From the NCBI GenBank assembly GCA_001465935.1, contig LNKV01000021.1:280501-344500 (forward strand): a DNA stretch of 64,000 nucleotides, read 5' to 3'. This document shows positions 34,404 through 44,575 of the stretch, in pieces (position 1 is the first letter of the stretch; the number at the start of each line of letters is the position of its first letter). The notes under the pieces are model-generated. The model had not been told where the DNA came from and searched no databases. It saw nothing but the letters and a program-made list of their open reading frames with translations. The translations under genes were made by a program, and so were the position numbers. This DNA comes from Clarireedia homoeocarpa. Taxonomy: Eukaryota > Ascomycota > Leotiomycetes > Helotiales > Rutstroemiaceae.

Positions 34404-35158
34404 TCTGTAATGGCCACAACACGTCAAACACGAGTTTCAAAGGGCCAAAAAAGAATTGGGTGTCATCTCAATCCTTTCCTACCATGGCACTGTAGGATCT
34501 TACATATATACCTATCTTGATGCACGCTCATCGTGGTTGGCCAGAAGCATAAGTGTAAGAGAAATTCATACATACTAGACATCAACCCGATGACTGAGTG
34601 TTGTCTTTGAACAAGAGTAAAAATATATGTCAGGTCGAGGCTTCCTAAATATCAAGACTGCTGCATATTTCGCTATGGCCAATTGGAGTTGACTGTATTT
34701 AAAAGCGTTTTATTCATTCCTCAGGTTTTCTAGTACAATCTGCCAAATGAGATTAATAGCTGTATGCTCGATTTACTTGCGAAGGTATATAACTGGCAGA
34801 GTCACGATTCCGAGGCAGTATTGGCAGTAGTGCTTGTCCGGCTTGTATCTGTTTGGAGAGTAAACGCATTATCTATCTATGCATTTGAGGTTTTAAGATA
34901 TGAATCGTAGTAGCTCGTTCAAACTATTACATGACTTGTGTATCCTACTTGCACTAGGCAAGGGGGTAATATGGCCAGCAAAGAGATAAAATTAGGTTAC
35001 CTGGCGCAAATTATACTCATAAAAGTGAATCAACTCCGCTATCACGATCAAATATGGTCGAAGATGTTTATCTCTTTACTCAAGTAGAGTAGTGATGAAA
35101 GCGATCATATATGAGGTTTCCCTGATCATCTGCAATGTCGCTTCAGCCGAGTATCTCC
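34404..35158. other. Intergenic between two mobile elements
   Basis: This is moderate A+T sequence without a supportable gene. It abuts the left LTR. Confidence 0.4.
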
Positions 35159-35159
35159 T

Positions 35160-35394
35160 TGACTGCCATATTGTGGTTTGGCTTACCAAAACCCGGTGCA
35201 CCAGTATCACAATGGTGATCCGGTACTCTGTGGGTTTCTTGGTAATGCTTCTTTTCATTGTACTATAGACTCGAGGCTTCACTATATAGACTCTTACTTC
35301 TGTATTAACTACGTGAATAGCTTTATAATCAGTTTATTATTTATCTCTTATAACTTTATTGATTAAGCCCTTCTATAATCTATTTGTACTGATA
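35160..35394. repeat. Left LTR, largely unmutated
   Basis: It begins TGACTGCC and ends near TACTGATA. Base composition is normal. It aligns to 40394-40594, with offset 5234 over the first ~160 bases. It contains about 34 bases absent from the right copy, apparently a deletion between short CTTTAT repeats. Confidence 0.8.
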
Positions 35395-37102
35395 CTAGCT
35401 ACTTTTTAAAATAATAAAATATTATTTTTAAATCTATAATTCGATTATTTTTATTCTCTTTCTATCTATTTAACTATATCTATTTATAATTTATTTAAAT
35501 TAATAAGATTAGTTAAAACTTTATATAACTTCTTTTTTATTATTATATTAGTAGAGTTTAAATTATCTTTTATTTATTTAATTTCTATAATCTCTTATTA
35601 CTTATATAATTTATATAATATTATTATATTAATTATTAATTGTTTTTTTATATTATTCTCAATTTAATTATATATTTATATAATAATTTTAAATTAATAT
35701 AAATAATATATTAATAAAGATAATAAATTTTAATAATTCTTTATTAAATAATATAAATATTAATCTTTTTTTAATATTATTAATTTATTATTATAATCTT
35801 TTATTTAAGTTTTTAATATTTTAATTATTATAATTTAGATTTTATATAATATATAATAAATTAAATACTATTTTCAACTAATATATTATTATAATATATA
35901 TTATTTTATTAATAATACTTTCTTTATAACTTTATTATAAAATAAAATTATATTTACTTTTATAATCTTAATTAATTATAATTCTTTATATTATATTTCT
36001 TAAATAAAATCTTTAAAATTAATTTCTTTCTTTCTTTTATAAAAAATTCTATTTATTTAAATTAATAGTTTTTTTATTTTATAAACTTTATATTTATTAA
36101 AATAAAAATATTATTAATTTAAAATCTTATATATTTAAAACCTTTTATATTTATATATAATAAATATAGATTATAAATCGATATATTATATTTTAATTTC
36201 TTTTTATAATATTTATAATAAATTCTAAACTAATAATTTCTTAATTTTAATATATTATAAATATATAATATTATATTATTAATTAGTTTTAAAATTATTA
36301 TTAAAATAATAATAATTTATTAATTAATTTATTATATTATAAATAATTAAATTAATATTATTATTTTTTTAAATTATTATATATTTAAATAATAAAATAG
36401 AATTTCTTAAAAAAATTAAATATTCTTTTATTTTTAATTTTATTTATAAAATAAATTTTAAAAATTTATATTTTTTTAAGAAAGTTCTTTTTATTAATAA
36501 CTTTAAATATTTTTTTATTTATTAATTTTTTAATTTCCTTTTATTTTAAAATTAAAAAATCTTTTAAATAAATAATATTAATATTAATTAAAATATATAT
36601 ATATATTTTATTAATATTAAATAATTTTTTATTATTATTACTTTTAAATTTAATTTATTTAATATATTCTTTTTTAAAAATTATATTTTATAATTATTAT
36701 TATATTTAATTTATAAGAAATTATATTAAATTAAATTTATTATTATTATTATTATTAAATTATTTAATAAAAGTATTTTAAAATATAATAATTTTATTTA
36801 TAAATAAAATTTTATAATTTTTTTTATTAATTTCTTAGAATTTAAATAATCTTTTTTATAATCTTTTATTATTATTATCTTTATATTAAGTTTTAAATTA
36901 TAAAGATATATAATAAATAATTTATTTTTTTAATTAAAAATATCTATAATCTAATAAATTATATATAATTTTATAATTTTAATTATAATTTTTTAAATAA
37001 TTATAAATCTTTATATAATTATTAAAAATAAAATATTTAATTTGATTATTTATAAATATATATTAAAAATAAAAAATATTAAGATAATATTATTAAATCT
37101 AA

Positions 37103-37307
37103 NNNNNNNNNNNNNNNNNNNNNNNNNNNNNNNNNNNNNNNNNNNNNNNNNNNNNNNNNNNNNNNNNNNNNNNNNNNNNNNNNNNNNNNNNNNNNNNNNN
37201 NNNNNNNNNNNNNNNNNNNNNNNNNNNNNNNNNNNNNNNNNNNNNNNNNNNNNNNNNNNNNNNNNNNNNNNNNNNNNNNNNNNNNNNNNNNNNNNNNNNN
37301 NNNNNNN
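37103..37307. other. Assembly gap (205 N)
   Basis: The run of N lies inside the A+T-rich element. The open frame that spans it is meaningless. Confidence 1.
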
Positions 37308-40300
37308 ATTAATTAAATTCTTTATTAATAAAGTTTATTTTTATATTATAAAAAATAAAATCAAGTAATTTAAAATATATATTAATTTAATATTATTTTA
37401 ATATATCTTAAATATATTTTATAAATATATTATTAAATTATTATATAGTTTAAAATCTTATTTTTTATTAATAATATATAAAATAGATTTATTATTAATA
37501 TATATAATATCGATAATAATAAAATAATTAAAATTAATTTTATTATATAATTTAAATTTAAATTTATTAAATAAACTTTTATATTTTTAATAATATTTAT
37601 AATATTTAATTAGTTTTTTAATAAACTTTCTATTAATATTATTATATTTAAAATAGTTTAAAATATAATTTAATTTTTATATAAAAAAGTAATTAAAATA
37701 ATAATATAAATATTATAGTTTAATATTAATTAAATAATATTTTATTATATAAATTAAGTTTTTAATAAATATTTAAATTAAAATTTATTATATTAAAAAG
37801 ATATAATTATATTTATAAATAATTTTTATAAATTTAATTCTTATTATTAATATAAATATATTTATAATATTATTAAAATAAATCTTTAATTTATTTATAT
37901 TAATAAAACTTATTAAAAATAATATATTAATATTAATTAAATATAAATATATTTAATATTATTTATAATTAATTATTAATTTTTCTATAACTTTTATATT
38001 ATTTATAATTAATAATTAATTTTTTTATAATTTTTATATTAATTATAATTTTTTAAAAAGTTTTATAATTATATTATAAATTTATATTATTTTTATTTTT
38101 AATTATATTTTCTATTTTATTTATAATTATATAAATAAATAAAAATTTAAAAAAATATTAATAATCTTCTTTTTATTAATATTATTTAAATTAATTATAA
38201 AAACTTTTAAATAATTTTAATCGAATATATTATTTTCGAGTATTTTTTTTTAATAATTAAATAAACTTTATTTTTATTATTATTTTTATTATTATTATTA
38301 AGATCTATTAATTTTCTTTTAAATTTTATAATATATTATTAATATTATTTAAATTTATTTTTAAGTTTTTTTTTATATTTTATAATAATAGTTTTTTATT
38401 TTATTTTTAAATATTTATTTAACTAATATCTTTTTTTTTATAAATATAATATATTTAGAAATAATTATTAAGTTTATTATTATAAGATTTATAATTTTTA
38501 TTTTAATAGTAATTTATTATATTATAATTATTATAAATATATTATTTTCTTAATTAAAAATAATATTTTTATTTTTTTATTTTTAATAAAAATTAAATTT
38601 TATAAATTATTTATAAAGTTTATAATAATTAATAATAATTTATAATAAATAAATTTATATTTTTATATATCTTAATATATATTAAAAAGTTTATTATATA
38701 ATATTTTATTTTTTATTTTTTTATTATTATTTTTAAGATATTTTAATAATTTTATTTAAATATCTTTTAACTATTTATATATTAATTTTAAAAAAGATTA
38801 ATATTTTATAAATTAAATATCTCTTTTTTATATTTTTCTTTTTTAAAATTATTTCTAATTTATATATATATATTTTTAAATAATTAATTTTTTTTATAAA
38901 TTATTATTATAATAAAAATTTAAAATTTCTTTTATTAATATTATTAAAAATATTTTTTTATAGTTTTTTTCTAATAATTTTATATATTTATATTAATTAT
39001 AAAATATATTAAATTTCTAATTAAAATAATCTTTTTATTTAAAATACTTTATATTTACTTTATAAATTTTAATTATATTAATTTTAATTATATTAATTTT
39101 AATTATATTAATTTTTATTTAATTTAATATTCTTCGATTTTATAAAAAGAGTTTAGAATTATTATATTAATTAATATTATAATTATTATAATTAAAATTA
39201 AAATTTTTATTATAATTAAAATTCGATTATTTATTTTATTATTAATTTTAATTTTATTAAATTTTTATTTAAATTAAAAAAAAGAATTTTTATTTTATAT
39301 AATAATTTAAATATTAGATTATTTTATTTTTGTTATAATTTTTATTATTTTATTTCTAAGTATTATTTATTTATTAAATTTATTTAAATTATTTTTTATA
39401 TTATTATTTATATTTTTTAAAAAGTTAAAATATTTAAAAAATATTTATATAATTATTATATTTATTTTATATTATTTTTAAAAATTCTCTAATTAATTTT
39501 CTTTAATCTTTTATTATATAATAAATAAATTATTTATTTTATTAACTTTTTATTATAAAAACTTTTTTTAATTATTATTATTATTAATATTATATATCTT
39601 TAATTTTCTAATTAATAATTAATAAAGTATAAAAATATATTAATTATTTATTTTAATTATTATAATTTAAAATTTATATTTAAATAATATATTCGAATTA
39701 TTAAAGATATTATTTTATTTATATTCTTAAATAATTTTATTAAAATTATTTTTAAAAAGCTTTATAATTTTCTTAAATTTAAATTCTTTTTTATTATTTA
39801 TAATTATTTTTAATTTTTAAATATTTATTATTAATATATTTTTATAATATTATCTTTTTTAAAATTATTATTAATATTTATAAATATATCTAAAGATTTT
39901 AAAATAAATTTTAATTATATAAAAATTATTATATTAAATTAAAATTTATTTTTATTAAATTAATTGAATTTTATATTAAATATTATTTATAAATTCTTAT
40001 TATATATTTAAATTCTTTATATTTTTTTATTTTAATATTAATATAATTTTAATATTTTTATATAAAAATCTTTTTATTTTTAAACTTTTATTTTATTATT
40101 TTTTTCTCTTTTAAATTTATTTAAAGTTCTAATTATTTTAAATTAATTTTTATTATATAATTTATTATATATATTATTAAATAAATTATTATTATTATTA
40201 ATTAAAATAAATATAAATTATTTTAATCTTTTTAAAATTAATATTATTAATATCTTTAAATTTCTTATTTATAAAATTTATTTTTAAATTCTATTTTAAA

Positions 40301-40393
40301 ATAATATAATAATAACTTTAAAAAAATAAAAAATAAAAGTTATTATAATAGTTTAAAATAAATAAATAGTAATTAATTATTTTAATTTAAAGA

Positions 40394-40594
40394 TTAATTA
40401 ATTAATATAATTTAGTTTATTAAAACCTAGTATATTAATATTATAATAATAATTTAATATTTTATAAATTTCTTAATAATACTTCTTTTTATTATATTAT
40501 AAATTTAAGACTTTATTATATAAACTTTTATTTTTATATTAACTATATAAATAACTTTATTAATTAAACTTTTTTATAATCTATTCGTACTAAT
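40394..40594. repeat. Right LTR, heavily RIP-mutated
   Basis: This is the same sequence as the left LTR but with nearly all C converted to T and G to A. For example, left CCCGGTGCACC corresponds to right CCTAGTATATT. Confidence 0.8.
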
Positions 40595-40950
40595 ATATAT
40601 ATTTATACTAATAACTATTATAATATAGCCGCTACTAATACTTCTAGTCGCGGTAGATCTAATTTCTTCTAATGATACTATACTAAGTATCAGTACTAGT
40701 ACTAGTACAAGCAACCTAACAAGTTTTCGCTAGGTCGCAGAAATTGTAAGTCTTCATGCGTAAGTTTCTGAACGATTGCCAATCTCGCTCAGATGACTGT
40801 ATATCTATCAACTTTCTACAGGATTCTAAATCTTCTGTATTCTAGATTCCAAGAGGCCGGCGCCAATAACAATGACGGCAGCTGCGACCGGTGAGGTAGT
40901 CATTTGGTTTTCCACTAACCACATCTCACAGAAGTCGTTATCTCGACCAT

Positions 40951-41035
40951 ATACCTGAGTTAGTTTGTACTCTGAGTAAGTTGGTTGCCGAACATATATA
41001 CCTGAGTCAGTCTGTACTCTGAGTAAGTCGGTTGC
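40951..41035. repeat. Direct repeat of 38 bp with 47 bp period
   Basis: Copies lie at 40951-40988 and 40998-41035 (begin ATACCTGAGT). They differ at three positions, all T versus C. A 92-codon minus-strand frame crosses them and is not supported as a gene. Confidence 0.75.
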
Positions 41036-41078
41036 AGTAGTTCTGTTTATCATCTTAGAATTAGACTCCTTACTATTA

Positions 41079-41512
41079 ACGTGCGACCCTATCAAGTGCT
41101 CCACCCTATCAAATGCGCCACTTTAAAATACACCAAAATAATATATTTTGATTTTATTTAAATAAAATAACTAGTCAATATTTAATATTAAAACTTGATA
41201 TATAAGCTATCTATTATAGAGAGAGCTTATATATAAACTTTAAGAGGATTTGAGTTTATAATTTTTGATTTAGTTTTTTTTCATTAAAGAGATTTTTTTA
41301 TTTTTAATAAATTTAATCTATATAAATAATTAATATTCTTAATAGTTTATAAACTTGCTGAATATAATATTATATATATACTAACTTATATTTAAAAAAT
41401 CAGCTTAAAATATTGATTAGTTATTTTATTTAAATAAAATCAAAATGTATTATTTTGGTGTATTTTGAGCTGGCGCATTTGATGGGGTGGCGCACTTGAT
41501 GGGGTCGCACGT
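41079..41512. mobile_element. Mariner-like MITE with about 105 bp inverted repeats
   Basis: The left arm (41079-41183, begins ACGTGCGACC) and right arm (41408-41512) are inverted copies with about ten differences, mostly transitions. TA lies immediately outside both ends (41077-41078 and 41513-41514), as expected for a Tc1/mariner target duplication. Each arm contains two copies of a motif like ACCCCATCAARTGCGCCA, which may be transposase-binding repeats. The interior is A+T-rich and non-coding. It lies 257 bp upstream of the IMPACT-domain gene. Confidence 0.88.
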
Positions 41513-41768
41513 TATGCGTAACTAGCTTATGATTTTCAAGCTAATACATATGTAGATAGGCTAGTCCACCCTCTTCGGGAAACCAAAGCTAAGGTTACGT
41601 CACCCCGCAATTCGGCTCCCTCCCGCGTCCCGCAAAGCTGCATCCCCAACGCCCCGCCTACGCAACCATGCCGTTTGTGACACTTCAAATTTCCCAAACC
41701 ACAGAACCCCCCAAACAACACAACACAATCGAAGCAGAAGTTCCCATCGACTCAATGCGCAATTCAAA

Positions 41769-43349
41769 ATGGCCGCCCAATCCGAAATGCAAGATCTCCT
41801 GCGCCTCCTCACCACCGGCCGCAACAAACTCCCCATCCTAACCGCCATGCAGCGCGTCAAAGCCCTCCAATCCGCTTCCATAACCCCCTCCATCTCCTCA
41901 CTCTCCACTGTGGCTCTACCTGATCTATGCGCCGCCCTCTCAATCGACGCCAAAGCCGCGCAAGCCCTCCAGAACGCCTGCAAAAAAGCCGTCAAAACGC
42001 CACTTAAGCGTCCTGCTCCCTCGCTCGAGTCTGATTCCAAACGTACGAAATCCGCATACGCGCTTCCAGCCGCGCCGCTTACGGATGAAGAGTTAGAAAG
42101 GAGCCTGCAATTACCGGAGATCAATAGAGATGAGGAAGCGATTGAGAATACGAGCATCTATACGAATCGTGCGCCGCTGGTGCTGGCTTGGGTTTTCGTC
42201 TTGTTGCGGTATACGATGCCGGGGCAGGGAGTGAGCGGGAGGTTGAGTTTGGCGCAGGCGGTGGTTAGTGCGAATAGTAAGAGTAAAGCGGAGAATTTGG
42301 GACTGAGGAAAAAGGGAGAAGGGGAGGAGGTGGTAGGGAGGGGTTGGCCGAAAGTGAAGATTCTGGGGAGGGAGGTGGGAGTTTTAAAACGTGGGGGTTA
42401 TGCGGGTGGGGCTGTTAAAGGAGAGGAACAGAAAGAGGAGAATCAAGAGGGAAAACCAGGAGAGGTTAAGATAGAGGGAGAAGAGACCACCAATATTGCA
42501 ATCAAAAAAGAAGACAAAAACGACGAATGGTCCGTCTCTAACCCGATAACTTCTAAATCATCCACCTTCATCGCGCGCTCCCTTCCCATCAACAGTCCCG
42601 CTCACGCCCGTACCGCACTATCCACTCTCATCGCCCAAAACCCCTCGCTAGCATCCGCCTCCCACAACATATCCGCCTTCCGCATCTGCTCCCCCAATAA
42701 CAGCAACAGTATAGTCGAAGAATCCTCCGATGACGGCGAAAGCGGAGGCGGACGGCATCTCCTGTCCATCCTAAAATCAAGCAACATCCTCGGCGTCTTA
42801 CTCGTCGTAACAAGATGGTACGGCGGAGTGATGCTCGGCCCCGATCGCTGGCGCATCATGACACAGGTCTCCAACGAGGCATTAGCGCAGCGGCTTCGCG
42901 TCACAGGGGAAGTGCAGGCCGAGGAGCAGCTGTGGGGTTTAGATATGGATGCACTTGGCGATTCCAGCAGGAGCACTACAGGGGAAATGCCGATTCATAG
43001 ACCGGAGGGAGCGAGGCGGTATATAATGAATGCGTTTGGGAGTCCACCAGAAGACGAAGACGCAGACGCAGACGAAGAGGGAAAGAAGAAGAAAAAGCAG
43101 AAGAAAAAGCAGAAGAAAACGGCAAAAATGGTGGAAGCAGAGAAAGAAAAGAATCTGGGATTGCTGTTGGGCGCGCTGGAGCTACTGTTTGAAAGCTGGG
43201 TGGGCTATATTGGGAAAGAGGAGTTGGATAGTAGGGCGTGGGGGTGGTATGTGCAGTGTAGACCGGAGGTCGATAGTGGGGTTGCGGGGTGGGGAGGGAA
43301 GGGGGTAGTGAAGTTGAGGGATATTTTGGAGTTGCGGAGGAAGGTTTGA
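41769..43349 (+). CDS. IMPACT/UPF0029-domain protein
   Basis: This single-exon gene encodes 526 residues. The IMPACT N-terminal (UPF0029/YigZ) domain is clear: SKSSTFIARSLPINSPAHAR, ASHNISAFRI, EESSDDGESGGGRHLLSILK, then NILGVLLVVTRWYGGVMLGP and TQVSNEALAQRL. The same domain occurs in yeast Yih1 and mammalian IMPACT, which restrain Gcn2 signalling through Gcn1. Here no N-terminal RWD domain is seen, unlike Yih1. Instead there is a helical N-terminus (MAAQSEMQDLLRLLTTGRNK, with VALPDLCAALSIDAKAAQAL) and a variable, Lys/Glu-rich linker (residues about 175-260). After the domain lies a long Lys-rich run (KKKKKQKKKQKKTAK) and a helical C-terminus (LLLGALELLFESWVGYIG). Whether it acts on Gcn2 is uncertain. 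Confidence 0.88.
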   Translation: MAAQSEMQDLLRLLTTGRNKLPILTAMQRVKALQSASITPSISSLSTVALPDLCAALSIDAKAAQALQNACKKAVKTPLKRPAPSLESDSKRTKSAYALPAAPLTDEELERSLQLPEINRDEEAIENTSIYTNRAPLVLAWVFVLLRYTMPGQGVSGRLSLAQAVVSANSKSKAENLGLRKKGEGEEVVGRGWPKVKILGREVGVLKRGGYAGGAVKGEEQKEENQEGKPGEVKIEGEETTNIAIKKEDKNDEWSVSNPITSKSSTFIARSLPINSPAHARTALSTLIAQNPSLASASHNISAFRICSPNNSNSIVEESSDDGESGGGRHLLSILKSSNILGVLLVVTRWYGGVMLGPDRWRIMTQVSNEALAQRLRVTGEVQAEEQLWGLDMDALGDSSRSTTGEMPIHRPEGARRYIMNAFGSPPEDEDADADEEGKKKKKQKKKQKKTAKMVEAEKEKNLGLLLGALELLFESWVGYIGKEELDSRAWGWYVQCRPEVDSGVAGWGGKGVVKLRDILELRRKV

Positions 43350-44575
43350 GGGAGTTGGACGACGGGTTGATTTGAAGAGCTTGATATGATGTCGATGTGG
43401 GGCGCAAAGGAGAATGAATGAATGAATGAACGAACACCTTGTAGGAATGGCAAATATGCGCGGATACCCACCCTGTACTGATAGCTTTTAATACCTAATG
43501 AATAAACAACTGAAACTTTCCTTATAGTCCGAGTAAATATGATTGCCTACTATAACTAGAGTACAAGCAGAAGGTCACTTCCATCTTCCACCCTCCACCA
43601 TCAAGCCAGCTAGCGATACACCGGACTCCCTCCTCTCCAACTCCCACTCTGCACTCCTACTCATACTATTTATTAAATCTTTCACGATTCGCAACCAAGT
43701 CCACCTACCACGAGCACTTCCAACCTCCCAGTTACCCTATGTAGCGGCACATACCATTTCTCCCAGTCCATCGGCCCCCAGGACGTAGATCGAGGATACC
43801 TACGCGCATACCCTATCATTGAAAGCTTTCATCTAATTCAGAACCGCGTCAAGTGGCGCATATCTTATGGAAAGTGCTCCATCTCTGGTGTTACTCAACA
43901 CTTAACTTGAGCTCAAGCATTAACAGTCTAGTCAAAAACTCAGAAGAGTCAATCACCACAACTAATCAAAGGCAGCCAGCTCCCGGAAAATAAATATGTT
44001 AACTCCACTTTATGATACATCAATGTTTTTTTTTCGCATTGCCGTTCTTTCCCATATAACAGCAAGCAAAATTAAACTAAAGTTAAGCCAAACAACCAAA
44101 CCCCATCCCACGCCATATACCTATTTTGTTATTGAAAAGAGCCAATCCCGCCACAAGCCATGACCTGAAATTTGGAGTTATCTTTCACCCAAACTTGAAT
44201 ATCTTTCTTCTCAATCCCTGCCTTGTCATACAGAACATGTGTTGTGGCAAAGGAAACATTAGTCATATAAGATGCATTATGTAGGAAAACAGAGGAGAAG
44301 AAGAAGTTTTTAATCATCCGATCGTTCCCTGGTACCCATCCCTGACCCTTCTTCGTAAGAAAGTATAGTAGATTTCTCGCAAAGGATCCCAATCCCCTTC
44401 GCTCGCTATGCAGTAAACAAACCGAAAGATCTGTAATATGAAACGCCGAATGTGACCTAAGAGGTTTATGTAACAATGAAGTGAGAGTTTATGATGGATT
44501 GACCACCTATAGTTAGACATCTGATTGAACAATGCCGAACTTGATGTTGCCAACATCTATGTGCTGGGATGACGA
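43350..44575. other. Convergent intergenic region
   Basis: This interval lies between the stops of the IMPACT-domain gene and NOT1. (GAAT)n sits at about 43411-43433. Minus-strand frames at 44129-44556 lack recognisable motifs and lie in NOT1 3' flanking sequence. Confidence 0.5.

Larger units (their letters stand above)
35160..40594. mobile_element. RIP-degraded LTR retrotransposon
   Basis: Two direct repeats about 5.23 kb apart enclose sequence that is almost pure A+T. No gag or pol frame survives, and stops are everywhere. Every difference between the repeats over about 150 aligned bases is C-to-T or G-to-A, the RIP signature. The size suits a fungal Copia or Gypsy element; the superfamily cannot be told. 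Orientation is unknown. Exact ends and target duplication were not resolved. Confidence 0.85.

Noticed and set aside
37042..37368. Open frame spanning the N run
   Set aside because: Two thirds of it is unknown bases; the rest is RIP-degraded A+T sequence.
44129..44556. Overlapping minus-strand frames just 3' of NOT1
   Set aside because: Two frames overlap with no motif, splice logic or conserved-looking segment; probably NOT1 3' flank.
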